From: Candidatus Aminicenantota bacterium
GTDB lineage: Bacteria > Acidobacteriota > Aminicenantia > Aminicenantales > Aminicenantaceae
DNA length: 26,667 bases
Reading direction: 5' to 3'
NCBI GenBank assembly: GCA_016926925.1
Contig: JAFGNQ010000242.1
Location: 1-26,667 of the forward strand
Positions 17,150 through 25,487 of this stretch are shown here, in pieces. The notes beneath the pieces are model-generated. The model was not told where the DNA came from and did no database searches. It saw nothing but the letters and a program-made list of their open reading frames with translations. A program made the translations under genes and the position numbers. Numbering within the stretch: position 1 is the first letter of the stretch; each line of letters starts with the position of its first letter.

Positions 17150-17977
17150 ATGTCAGCTGTAGGTCAGAACTACGGTTCATTCAAACGTGCCGTAGGTGTC
17201 TCCATCACATTCCATATCCTTCTGCTTCTCCTCATCATCCTTTCCCCGTACCTCCCCAAAACTTCGAAGAAAGGAATGGTCCATTATGTCAATATGATAT
17301 CCTTTCCTGGAGGCGGGGGCGGGAGCGGCGGCACCGGCGGGGCTCAGGGAGGAGGTGTGAAAACTGAGCAGAAACTGGCAGACACGGAAGTTCCCGTCCG
17401 GGAAAGCCTGCGCGACTTGACAACGCCCCAAAAGCTCCAACAGGAATCTCCGACGCCCCTGCGGCATCCGGTAGAGAAGCCGAAAAGAGAGAAACAGAAG
17501 CCAGCCCAAAAAAAGGACGTTATCCGGAAGGCGGATGCAACGGCTTCCAAGAGAACTCAGACCACGAAAACCGGAACCTCCGGATCGGGAACAGGTACAG
17601 ACTCCGGCCTTCCCGTCGGTATCGGAGAAGGTACGGGCAGCGGCGTAGGGTTCGGCTCCGAATTTTCCTCTCAAATAGGGCTCTCAACTTTCCCCTATAC
17701 ATACTACCTGAAAGTTATCCACACGCGGGTTTCCAGCAACTGGTTCACCTCCCAGATCAGCCCGGGAATCTCCGGCGAATTCCACACGACCTTATCATTT
17801 AAAATCTACAGGAACGGCGAGATTTCCAGCCCTGAAATCAAGGAACAGAGCGGTGTCAGGGCGCTCGATCTCTCCGCCGTCAGAGCCATCCATTCCTCGG
17901 CTCCTTTTCCTCCTCTTCCTCACGATTACGAGGGAGAATACTTGGGCATTACACTCATCTTCTGGCATCAAAAATGA
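17150..17977 (+). CDS. tolA: TolA/TonB-like energy-transducing protein
   Basis: The 275-residue protein has an N-terminal transmembrane helix (about 15-35) with Ser18 and His22. This matches the S-x3-H pattern that TonB and TolA use to couple to the proton channel. A Gly-rich run (53-69), a Lys/Pro/Gln-rich stretch and a second Gly/Ser/Thr-rich run form the periplasmic linker. A C-terminal TonB/TolA-type domain (about 185-275, ISGEFHTTLSFKIYRNGEI) ends the protein. There is no long Ala/Lys helical domain II as in E. coli TolA. Position between tolR and tolB supports tolA. The stop overlaps the tolB start as ATGA. Confidence 0.83.
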   Translation: MSAVGQNYGSFKRAVGVSITFHILLLLLIILSPYLPKTSKKGMVHYVNMISFPGGGGGSGGTGGAQGGGVKTEQKLADTEVPVRESLRDLTTPQKLQQESPTPLRHPVEKPKREKQKPAQKKDVIRKADATASKRTQTTKTGTSGSGTGTDSGLPVGIGEGTGSGVGFGSEFSSQIGLSTFPYTYYLKVIHTRVSSNWFTSQISPGISGEFHTTLSFKIYRNGEISSPEIKEQSGVRALDLSAVRAIHSSAPFPPLPHDYEGEYLGITLIFWHQK

Positions 17978-19266
17978 AAATAAAACTCATCCTTATCATA
18001 TGTATTTTCGGACTGCTTTTCCCGGGATTGCTCCACCCTCAGCAGGAAGTCGTCATGAGCATCCGCGAGGGCGTTCCAGTGATTCCGATCGCACTCCCCA
18101 AGTTTATCGTCAGGGGCTCTTCCCCGCAGGCCACCTCAACGGCTGAAGCGCTGCACCAAGTCCTCTCGAACAACCTCAAATACAGTCGCGTTTTCAATCC
18201 TCTTCCCGAAAGTTACTACAGCTACATCCGCCCATTGAATCCTGACAATATATTTTTCAAAGACTGGGAATCGATTCAAGCCAATCTTCTCTTTGTCGGA
18301 GAAATCACCGATAACGATAACGACGGTATCACATTCGAAGGGAAGCTCTATGATGTCAAAGCAGGGAAGTTCATTTTCGGCAAGAGATACCAGGCGGAGA
18401 AAAATTTTTTGCGTTTGTCCGTTCACAAAATGTCCGATGAAATCATGCGCATCCTCGGCAACACCGCCATCTTTTCATCAAAAATCGTTTTCATATCCAA
18501 CCGTGACGGGAATGATGAAATCTATATGATGGACTATGACGGACACAATCAGACCCGGATCACTTTCAATAAAATAAAAGATTACATGCCTGCTTGGTCA
18601 GCCGACGGAAAACATATTTCCTATACTTCTTACAGAAAGGGTGGAGCCGGGCTCTACATCCTGAATCCTTTTGAGGGGAAAATCACCGAGGTCAGCAACG
18701 CAGGAACTAATTTCAGCCCGTCTTTTTCTCCTGACGGGAAAAAAATGGCCTTCTGTTCGACGCTCGAGGAAGGCAACTCCGAAATCTACATAGCCGAAGC
18801 AGACGGCACCAAAATCAAAAGACTCACATTCAACAAGGCTATAGACACCGCGCCCACCTGGGCGCCGACTAGCCGCGAACTCGCTTTTACGTCGGACCGA
18901 AGCGGAACTCCTCAGATTTATATCATGGATGCCGAAGGCTCTAATGTCAGACGCGTGAGTTACGGAGGGAGCTATTTTGACGGGCCTGCATGGTCTCCCG
19001 CCGGAGATATGATCGCTTATGTTTCTCGAGTGGACCAGGTTTTCGACATCTATATATTGAACTTGAGAACGAACCGGACTTACAAAATCACCGAGAGCAA
19101 TGCCCGAAACGAGTCGCCAAGCTGGTCTCCTGACGGAAGGCACCTCGTCTTCTCCTCTAACAGGACAGGGAGCATTCAACTCTACTCCATCGACTACGAT
19201 GGCGCCAATATGAGACGACTGACATCGAACGCTGAGAACAAACTCCCTGATTGGTCCCGAAATTAG
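17974..19266 (+). CDS. tolB: TolB, periplasmic beta-propeller
   Basis: This 430-residue protein starts with a signal peptide (residues 1-22 or so). The N-terminal alpha/beta domain (about 25-165) is followed by a six-bladed propeller. The propeller shows repeated PAWSADGK / PSFSPDGK / PTWAPTSR / PAWSPAGD / PSWSPDGR motifs alternating with IYxMDxDG strands. TolB binds Pal and is released by TolA action. It is translationally coupled to tolA. The 138-base gap that follows contains the pal promoter. Confidence 0.94.
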   Translation: MKIKLILIICIFGLLFPGLLHPQQEVVMSIREGVPVIPIALPKFIVRGSSPQATSTAEALHQVLSNNLKYSRVFNPLPESYYSYIRPLNPDNIFFKDWESIQANLLFVGEITDNDNDGITFEGKLYDVKAGKFIFGKRYQAEKNFLRLSVHKMSDEIMRILGNTAIFSSKIVFISNRDGNDEIYMMDYDGHNQTRITFNKIKDYMPAWSADGKHISYTSYRKGGAGLYILNPFEGKITEVSNAGTNFSPSFSPDGKKMAFCSTLEEGNSEIYIAEADGTKIKRLTFNKAIDTAPTWAPTSRELAFTSDRSGTPQIYIMDAEGSNVRRVSYGGSYFDGPAWSPAGDMIAYVSRVDQVFDIYILNLRTNRTYKITESNARNESPSWSPDGRHLVFSSNRTGSIQLYSIDYDGANMRRLTSNAENKLPDWSRN

Positions 19267-19310
19267 GAGAGAAAATCGGACGGTATTATTACCAAATGTT
19301 CAACAGGCAG

Positions 19311-19340
19311 TTGACAGAGAAATTTTCATTCGTATACAAT
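19311..19340 (+). promoter_or_regulatory. Internal promoter before pal
   Basis: A perfect TTGACA lies at 19311-19316. TATACA at 19333-19338 (16-base spacer) or TACAAT at 19335-19340 (18-base spacer) serves as -10. The leader would be about 60 bases with a strong Shine-Dalgarno sequence. This lets pal-cpoB-ssb be expressed apart from tolQRAB. Confidence 0.6.
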
Positions 19341-19404
19341 TGAGACAAATTTGCAATTCAGGTTGCAAGACAGGAGAGAATTAATTTTGCACTAAGGAGG
19401 TCAA

Positions 19405-19956
19405 ATGAAAAAAACACTCATCCTAACTCTCGTGGTCTTTCTGGTTTTCGGCAGTGTGATATCCTGCCGCAAGAAAGTGGAAGAGGCCCCGCCTCCCCCG
19501 CCTCAGGTCAAGGAACAGCCGAAAGTTGAAAAAGTAGAAGCGCCTCCGGTTGTCAAAGAGCCTGAACTGAGCGAAGAAGAAATTTTCATGCGAAAATCGC
19601 TCGAAGAAATCAATACCGAGAAACCTCTCGGCATGATCAACTTCGATTACGACAAGTATTTCATCAGAGACGATGCCAAGCCGATTTTAGAATCCAACGC
19701 TGCCTGGCTCAGTAAATGGAAGACGGTTAAGCTCCTCATCGAAGGCCATTGTGACGAAAGAGGCACGGAAGAATACAACCTTGCACTCGGCGAGAAAAGA
19801 GCTAAAAGCACAATGGACTATCTCGTCTCTCTAGGAATATCAGCCGACAGGCTAAAAATCATCTCCTACGGCAAAAGCCAACCTCTGGATCCCGGCCAGA
19901 GCGAAGCCGCCTGGGCTAAAAACAGAAGGGCGCAGTTCACGATCATCGCTAAGTGA
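19405..19956 (+). CDS. pal: Pal, peptidoglycan-associated outer-membrane lipoprotein
   Basis: This 183-residue lipoprotein has a signal peptide with lipobox ending VISC, so mature Cys21 would be lipidated. A Pro/Lys/Glu-rich linker (about 24-60) leads to an OmpA-type domain (about 75-183). The domain carries GHCDERGTEEYNLALGEKRA, the diaminopimelate-binding signature. It ties the outer membrane to peptidoglycan and partners TolB. AAGGAGG lies 4 bases before the ATG. Confidence 0.95.
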   Translation: MKKTLILTLVVFLVFGSVISCRKKVEEAPPPPPQVKEQPKVEKVEAPPVVKEPELSEEEIFMRKSLEEINTEKPLGMINFDYDKYFIRDDAKPILESNAAWLSKWKTVKLLIEGHCDERGTEEYNLALGEKRAKSTMDYLVSLGISADRLKIISYGKSQPLDPGQSEAAWAKNRRAQFTIIAK

Positions 19957-19959
19957 TCC

Positions 19960-20847
19960 ATGGCCAAAAGGCTGTACTCTGGGGCATTTCTCCTCTTTTT
20001 CCTCCCCTTTTTGTTGGGAAGTGCGGACAAAAGGGAGAAGGCCTACGAACTGATCTATAAGGATGTCCAAATCCTCAAACAGAAAGTCCTTCAACTGGAT
20101 GAAAAAATCGAAAGGAATGCTGAAGACATCCGTTTCATTCGCGAGCAAGTGAAAGAGCTCATCCAGTTGATGCGGCTCTTTCAGTCGGAACAGGCAAGCG
20201 CCAGAGAGGACCAAAAAAGACTCCCCGCCCAATTCCAAATTTTGATAGAGAAATTGGACTCCATCAACGCTCAGCTTTCCAGATTTTCCGAGGACCTGAT
20301 TGAGATAAAAAGATCTGCGCAGCCGCTCACACAGCAGGCGGAGGGATCCGAACAGGAAGGAACGGCAAAGACCACACCATCCACGGATGGAACAGAGGAA
20401 CAGGCGGAAAAAGAATCTGAGGATAAAGAATCTCAACCTTCCATCACACCAAACCTTTCCCCAAATGAGATATTCAACATGGCCCGTTCGGATTACCTAA
20501 AGGGCAATTATGACCTGGCCGTTGAAGGCTTCACGATCTATAAAACACAATTTCCTGAAAGCCCCCTGGCCGATGATGCGATCTACTGGATAGGCGAATG
20601 TTACTTCAGTCAGAAGAAATACGAGGACGCCATCGAGAATTTCAACGAGTTGATCCTATCCTATCCCAGCGGCGATAAAATTCCGGCGGGTTATCTTAAA
20701 AAAGGAATCAGCCTCACAGAGCAAGGAAAAAAATTGGAAGCTCTTACGGTTTTTAGGCTCCTGATTACAAAATTTCCCCTAGAAGAGGAAACCAAAATCG
20801 CGCAACAAAAAATTAGAGAATTGGAATCGGACGATGAGAGATATTAA
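19960..20847 (+). CDS. cpoB: CpoB/YbgF-like Tol-Pal accessory protein
   Basis: This is a 295-residue periplasmic protein with a signal peptide (about 1-22). A heptad-rich coiled coil follows (about 30-125), as in CpoB trimerisation. Next come a polar Glu/Ser/Thr linker and three TPR-type repeats from about 166 (NMARSDYLKGNYDLAVEGF, YWIGECYFSQKKYEDAIENF and a third). In E. coli CpoB links Tol energy to peptidoglycan synthase PBP1B. It starts 3 bases after the pal stop and its end overlaps ssb by 14 bases. Confidence 0.9.
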   Translation: MAKRLYSGAFLLFFLPFLLGSADKREKAYELIYKDVQILKQKVLQLDEKIERNAEDIRFIREQVKELIQLMRLFQSEQASAREDQKRLPAQFQILIEKLDSINAQLSRFSEDLIEIKRSAQPLTQQAEGSEQEGTAKTTPSTDGTEEQAEKESEDKESQPSITPNLSPNEIFNMARSDYLKGNYDLAVEGFTIYKTQFPESPLADDAIYWIGECYFSQKKYEDAIENFNELILSYPSGDKIPAGYLKKGISLTEQGKKLEALTVFRLLITKFPLEEETKIAQQKIRELESDDERY

Positions 20848-21289
20848 CAGTCTGAACAAAGTTATCTTGATAGGGCGGCTGGGAAGAAATCCTGATTTGC
20901 GATATCTGCCTCAAACGGAAAGAGCGGTGGCAAACTTCACCTTGGCCACGAACGAACGCTATTTCAAACCGAACACTAATGAGAGCGATATCCGCGCCGA
21001 ATGGCACCGTATCGTGGCTTGGGGTAAGCTCGCCGAATTCTGCGAAAAATTTCTCACCCAGGGGAAACAGGTTCTCATAGAGGGCAAATTGAGGACGCGA
21101 AGCTGGCAGGACCGCGAAGGAAACAAACGGTACACGACAGAAGTGCATGCCCAGAATATTGTCCTCCTCGGAAAGAAGGACGAAGAGGAAGAGAAGCCTT
21201 ATGATGAATTCTCTTCCCCCGGTAATTTCCCGGAAGAAGGACGCACTCTATCGGATGCCGATGGGGAAGACGACGAAGTTCCCTTTTAA
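20834..21289 (+). CDS. ssb: Single-stranded DNA-binding protein
   Basis: This 151-residue protein has an OB fold at about 1-108, with the NKVILIGRLGRNPDLRY start and the WHRIVAWGKLAEFCEKFL core. An acidic tail ends in DDEVPF, the tip that binds repair and replication partners. It shields single-stranded DNA in replication, recombination and repair. The gene begins inside cpoB (14-base overlap), so it is coupled to the tol operon, an unusual partner for ssb. Confidence 0.95.
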   Translation: MRDINSLNKVILIGRLGRNPDLRYLPQTERAVANFTLATNERYFKPNTNESDIRAEWHRIVAWGKLAEFCEKFLTQGKQVLIEGKLRTRSWQDREGNKRYTTEVHAQNIVLLGKKDEEEEKPYDEFSSPGNFPEEGRTLSDADGEDDEVPF

Positions 21290-21450
21290 CCTGCGCTCTC
21301 TCTGCCGCATCGCTGAGAGTCTGACTCGAACGGAAATAAGATGACAATATAACCCGGGCTGCGTGTTAACTGGAATGGCACAAACAGCGGGGGGATTTAT
21401 CATAGCCGTCAAAAAGAAAGACTAAATCCAAAAAGGGAGCCTTTTTTTCC

Positions 21451-21849
21451 ATGCCAGAGGAAAAAGCGAATCAAGAAACCGATATCACCGAATTCAAGAA
21501 ATTCATTATTGAGGACATCAGACCTTGGGGAAAATTCCGGTCTTTCCCTTACAAGCCGGCTCGAAACATCAAAATAATCACGGTCAGCCCAGGCGGAATT
21601 CTGTCCCTTCAGTATCACGACAACAGGAGTGAGTTCTGGGTCATACTGGATAAAGGACTCGAGATTACTCTCGGCGATCAAGTCTGGCAGCCGGAAGAAA
21701 ACGAAGAGATTTTTATTCCGCGAAAAGCACCTCACAGGCTGAAATGCATCGGTTCCCGACCGGCACGCGTAATGGAGATATGGATAGGGGATTCGGATGA
21801 ATCAGACATCACCCGACTTGACGACATCTACGGTCGCAAAGAAACGTGA
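21451..21849 (+). CDS. Stand-alone cupin of the mannose-6-phosphate isomerase type
   Basis: The 132-residue protein resembles the C-terminal cupin domain of type II phosphomannose isomerase/GDP-mannose pyrophosphorylase. It shows the LQYHDNRSEFWVILDKG strand pair with metal-ligand His and Glu, the IPRKAPHRLKCIG second motif and the closing DDIYGR. No nucleotidyltransferase domain is attached, so the substrate is uncertain. A sugar-phosphate or sugar-nucleotide role is only inferred. The start is preceded by AAAGGGAG about 11 bases upstream. The TGA stop abuts the ptsI stop on the other strand. Confidence 0.8.
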   Translation: MPEEKANQETDITEFKKFIIEDIRPWGKFRSFPYKPARNIKIITVSPGGILSLQYHDNRSEFWVILDKGLEITLGDQVWQPEENEEIFIPRKAPHRLKCIGSRPARVMEIWIGDSDESDITRLDDIYGRKET

Positions 21850-23613
21850 TCAGGAGATATCACCCATGAGGAAGGCCTTGGGATGTTTGACAAGAATTTT
21901 TTCCAGCATGTATTCCTCAATCTCTTGAGCCGTTTTGAGCACTATTGCCTTCTGAACGATTCGTCGCACAGATTTGTAGTCCACCGCCCGCAACACCTTT
22001 TTTATCCGAGGAATAAAAATAGGATTCATGCTGAATTTCCTCAATCCAAATCCCAGAAGGACCAGAGCGGAGAGCGGATTAGCCGCCATTTCGCCGCATA
22101 CCGTAATCTCTTTACCTTCCCTGCGGGCTGTTTCGATGATGAACCGCAAGATGCGCAAAATTGAAGGGTGGAGAGGTTTGAAAAGATAGGAAACAAGCTC
22201 ATTAGATCTGTCAACCGCTAAGTAGTACTGGATGAGATCATTCGTCCCGATGCTTAAATAATCGACCTCTTTCACTAGGATGTCGGTTAGGGCGGCAGCT
22301 GCCGGGACTTCGATCATAATTCCCAATGGAATTTTCTCGTCAAAGAATTCCCTGTCCGCTCTCAACTCCTCTTTAACTTCAGCAAATAGAGCTTTAACTT
22401 GCATGATCTCTTCGTATTCCGTGATCATAGGAATGAGGATGCGTACATTCTTGAGAGTGCTTGCCCGAAGAATGGCCCTCAATTGCGTTTTCATTAAATT
22501 TTTATCCCGCAGAGAGAATCTCACAGCTCTCAACCCGAGCGCAGGGTTGGGTTCTTTCTCTATGTGCAGTTGCGGCAGATTCTTTTCCCCTCCGATATCC
22601 ATGGTGCGGATATAAACAGGCGAAGGATGGGACTCTTTAGCAATCCGGTTATAGATCCGATAGTGGTCATCTTCCGAAGGAATGGAAGTGTTTTGAAGGT
22701 AGATGAATTCCGAACGAAAAAGCCCAATTCCCTCCGCACCGAGAGAAAATGCCGGTTTGACTTCCTCGGGGAGTTCGATGTTGGCCATGGGAAAAAAGAC
22801 TTCTCCATCCAAGGTAACCGATTTCAAGCGGGACGTCTTTTTGAGTTGGCGCCTGTAGTCGTCATACCTTCTTTTTTTACTATGGAATTCTTTTTGGATG
22901 GCCAAAGGAGGATTGATGAAGACCTCTCCGTCTGTACCGTCAACAATCAACAAGTCCCCATTTTTGACCCGCCGAGTGATATCCCGGAGGCCGACGACAG
23001 CCGGGATATTCAAAGACCGTGCAAGGATTGCCGTGTGAGAAGTTTGCCCTCCCATGTCAAGGGCAACGGCCAGCACGTTTCCCTGGCTCAGCCGTATTGC
23101 GGCTTCCGAAGGGAGCAGCTCGTGGCCTACCAGGATGCGATCCTTGTCATCAAGACTTTTCTTCTGCTCTACCGGCTCCAAGTTTTTATAAACCCGGGAT
23201 AAAACATCAGAGACATCAAACTTTCTCTGCCGGAAGTATTCATCCGTGATGGCCTCAAACTTCTTCTCATAAAAATCGTGAGCCTCAGAAAGAGCCCCCT
23301 CCGCTCGAATCATTTTATCACGAATGATTTTTTCCAACTTGGCGAACAATGACTTATCTTTTAAAATCAAAAGGTGGGCATCAAAGATAAAAGAGTGTTC
23401 TTCGCCCAATTTCTCTCGGACTTTTCCCCTGATATCTGTCAACAGTTCTTCTGTTAGCTGGTAGGCCTTCTTGATCCGCTGAAGCTCTGCCTGGACTTGA
23501 TTCTGTGAAATGCGCTCCCTCAGTGCGGAAAAGACAATTCGCTTGGTAAGAAGGGCCTCCCCGACCGATATTCCGGGAGAGACACCGATTCCTCTTAATC
23601 TGTAGTAGTCCAT
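21850..23613 (-). CDS. ptsI: PTS enzyme I (phosphoenolpyruvate-protein phosphotransferase)
   Basis: Enzyme I takes phosphate from phosphoenolpyruvate onto a histidine and passes it to HPr. The 587-residue protein has the HPr-binding N-terminal part and the swivelling domain with GGQTSHTAILARS, where His193 is the phosphorylated residue. The C-terminal TIM barrel follows, with LFRSEF, RTMDIGG, PALGLRA and the catalytic-cysteine segment VCGEMA. Length is typical (about 575). It starts 6 bases after the ptsH stop, so the two are coupled. Its stop codon abuts the stop of the convergent cupin gene. Confidence 0.97.
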   Translation of the reverse strand: MDYYRLRGIGVSPGISVGEALLTKRIVFSALRERISQNQVQAELQRIKKAYQLTEELLTDIRGKVREKLGEEHSFIFDAHLLILKDKSLFAKLEKIIRDKMIRAEGALSEAHDFYEKKFEAITDEYFRQRKFDVSDVLSRVYKNLEPVEQKKSLDDKDRILVGHELLPSEAAIRLSQGNVLAVALDMGGQTSHTAILARSLNIPAVVGLRDITRRVKNGDLLIVDGTDGEVFINPPLAIQKEFHSKKRRYDDYRRQLKKTSRLKSVTLDGEVFFPMANIELPEEVKPAFSLGAEGIGLFRSEFIYLQNTSIPSEDDHYRIYNRIAKESHPSPVYIRTMDIGGEKNLPQLHIEKEPNPALGLRAVRFSLRDKNLMKTQLRAILRASTLKNVRILIPMITEYEEIMQVKALFAEVKEELRADREFFDEKIPLGIMIEVPAAAALTDILVKEVDYLSIGTNDLIQYYLAVDRSNELVSYLFKPLHPSILRILRFIIETARREGKEITVCGEMAANPLSALVLLGFGLRKFSMNPIFIPRIKKVLRAVDYKSVRRIVQKAIVLKTAQEIEEYMLEKILVKHPKAFLMGDIS

Positions 23614-23619
23614 CCCAAC

Positions 23620-23889
23620 CTATTCATCCTCATGAAACTTTGCCTCAATAAGAGCAATCAAGGCTCTGAGTGCCTGCTTTTCATCCTTACCGGAGATTTT
23701 GAGCGTGATTTCAGCGCCCTGCACGGCAGCGAGTGTGAGAATGCCAAGAATGCTTTTCCCATCAATGTCACTCCCGTCTTTTTCGATTCGGACGGAAGAG
23801 ACATAGCGATTGGCCACGTTCATAAACTTGACGGCAGCCCTGGCATGTAAGCCCAGCTTATTTTTTATTTTGATTTTTTTCGCGATCAT
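23620..23889 (-). CDS. ptsH: HPr phosphocarrier protein
   Basis: This 89-residue protein has the active His15 in LGLHARAAV and regulatory Ser46 in GKSILGILTL. HprK in the same cluster can phosphorylate Ser46. HPr accepts phosphate from enzyme I and hands it to EIIA proteins. It lies 15 bases after the EIIA(Man) gene and just before ptsI. No strong Shine-Dalgarno sequence is visible, so translation may depend on coupling. Confidence 0.95.
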   Translation of the reverse strand: MIAKKIKIKNKLGLHARAAVKFMNVANRYVSSVRIEKDGSDIDGKSILGILTLAAVQGAEITLKISGKDEKQALRALIALIEAKFHEDE

Positions 23890-23904
23890 TGACTTCAGGT
23901 TGCA

Positions 23905-24309
23905 TCAACCCTTGGAACGAAGAAGTGCGCTGGCTAAGTGGATGTTCTTTTGACCCTGTTCAACAACTTTTTTGGCTACTTCTCTCAAATTGTTGCTTCT
24001 CTGGAGCGAGGCAAATTTTATGAGCATCGGGAGGTTCACCCCGGTAATGATCTCAACCTGATTATCTTTCAGAAAGCTGAAACTCAAATTCGAAGGGGTT
24101 CCTCCGAACATATCAGTGAAAATCACGACGCCATTTTTTTGGTCCACCCTCTTCAAGCTCTGGTTGATCTTCTTTTTCGATGCCTCGACATCATCGTACC
24201 AGCCGATGGAAATGGCTTCAATATTGCCTATGTCTCCAAGTATGATTGTCAGCGCATTCAAAAGCTCTTCCGCAAGTTTTCCGTGGGAAACGATAATTCC
24301 GCCGATCAA
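23905..24309 (-). CDS. PTS EIIA component, mannose family
   Basis: This 134-residue, single-domain EIIA(Man)-type protein has phosphorylatable His9 in IIVSHGKLAEELL. The conserved TDMFGGTPSNLS segment lies at about residues 65-76. No IIB domain is fused and no IIB/IIC/IID genes are in view, which points to a signalling rather than a sugar-transport role. The start is TTG at 24309, supported by GGAGG 10 bases upstream. The gene lies between rapZ and ptsH. Confidence 0.9.
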   Translation of the reverse strand: MIGGIIVSHGKLAEELLNALTIILGDIGNIEAISIGWYDDVEASKKKINQSLKRVDQKNGVVIFTDMFGGTPSNLSFSFLKDNQVEIITGVNLPMLIKFASLQRSNNLREVAKKVVEQGQKNIHLASALLRSKG

Positions 24310-24629
24310 CTGTCTAGTTCCTCCATGGCTACTACCTCGGTATGATTCTCAAATCAAATATGAGGACCCTATTATCTTTGCACAATTCCCATGCTTTTAT
24401 CAACCGTTTTCCTCTGCATGTTGAGAGAACTTTGTTCAGCAATATCCATATATTTTTGGGGGAAATTTGCGGCGGATGTTCCCCCTTTAGGCGGAGGAGA
24501 AAAGGAATCTTCCGCGGCCCCAGGCTGCAACACAAGAAAGTTCTCCGAGGCTAAATTCTCAGGAGATACCGGAAGCCGGGGACGGATACCAAAACACGAA
24601 TAAATTGAAATCCATTCGGATAATCCGGA
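24310..24629 (-). other. 320-base hairpin-containing gap between rapZ and EIIA(Man)
   Basis: No coding frame here is convincing. Two inverted repeats stand out: GGGGGAA (24458-24464) with TTCCCCC (24479-24485), a perfect 7-base stem with a 14-base loop; and GCGGAGGA (24491-24498) with TCTTCCGC (24508-24515), an 8-base stem with one wobble and a 9-base loop. They would lie in the leader or operon spacer of the EIIA-ptsH-ptsI message. Neither has a T-run in the operon direction, so a processing or regulatory RNA structure is more likely than a simple terminator. Confidence 0.45.
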
Positions 24630-25487
24630 TTATTTATAAATATCCCTATGAATCAAGCGCACATTGAGATTCATACTTTTCAGGTGGCGCTTGAGAGCTT
24701 CTCCCAAAGCGACGGATCGATGTTTTCCCCCCGTGCAGCCGATAGAAATAGTGAGAATGCTTTTCCCCTCCTCAATAAAGCAGGGCATCAAGTAATCGAT
24801 AAAGCAGAAAAACTCCCTAAGGAATTTTTCCCCCTCCTCGGTTTGAAGCACAAATTCCTTCACGCTCTTGGTTCGCCCGGTTTTTCCCCTCAGTGCGTCG
24901 ACATAAAAAGGATTAGGGAGGAATCGGGTATCGAATACGAGATCGGAATCCACGGGGATGCCGAATTTATAGCCGAAACTGGTGATGACGATCTGCATCC
25001 TTCGGACATTGCCTTTTTGATACCGCCTGTTCAGAATTTTCTTCAAATCGTGGATGCTCAATTCGGTCGTATCGATCACTTCATCCGCTAAACTCTTGAT
25101 TCCGGCAAGGCTCTCTCTCTCCAGGGATAAACTCTCGATCATTGATTTTCCTACCGCGATAGGATGAGGACGTCTGCTCTCACTGAATCTCTTCACTAGG
25201 GCTTCATCCGAGGCATCGAGAAATATCATGTGAGGTGAGATCTTTTTTCGTATGGACTCCAGCACCTTGGGAAATTCCGTCCGGAATCCTTCCTCACGTA
25301 TATCGACGACAAGAGCGACCTTCGCGATCTTGAATTCCTCACGCATCCAGAGGTCTACAAAAGTCGGGATCAACTTCGCCGGGAGGTTGTCGATGCAGTA
25401 ATAACCCAAGTCTTCAAGAAAACGACTGACACAGGTTTTCCCGGAACCGGAAAGACCGGTGATGATTAAAAATCTGTTGTCTTTCAA
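24630..25487 (-). CDS. rapZ: RapZ/YvcJ-family nucleotide-binding adaptor
   Basis: The 285-residue protein has Walker A GLSGSGKT at 11-18. The C-terminal domain has a DSDLVFDTRFLPNPFY segment and ISIGCTGGKHRSV, both hallmarks of the family. In E. coli RapZ binds small RNAs GlmY/GlmZ and guides RNase E to control GlmS. Elsewhere its partner is often unknown. The TTG start overlaps the hprK stop as TTGA, so translation is coupled. The hprK-rapZ-PTS order is well known in many Proteobacteria. Confidence 0.94.
   Translation of the reverse strand: MKDNRFLIITGLSGSGKTCVSRFLEDLGYYCIDNLPAKLIPTFVDLWMREEFKIAKVALVVDIREEGFRTEFPKVLESIRKKISPHMIFLDASDEALVKRFSESRRPHPIAVGKSMIESLSLERESLAGIKSLADEVIDTTELSIHDLKKILNRRYQKGNVRRMQIVITSFGYKFGIPVDSDLVFDTRFLPNPFYVDALRGKTGRTKSVKEFVLQTEEGEKFLREFFCFIDYLMPCFIEEGKSILTISIGCTGGKHRSVALGEALKRHLKSMNLNVRLIHRDIYK

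Noticed and set aside
24576..24590. GGGGACGGATACC-like sequence, reminiscent of REP-type intergenic repeats
   Set aside because: Only one full copy is present in the window; a shorter match near 14484 is too brief to count as a repeat family.
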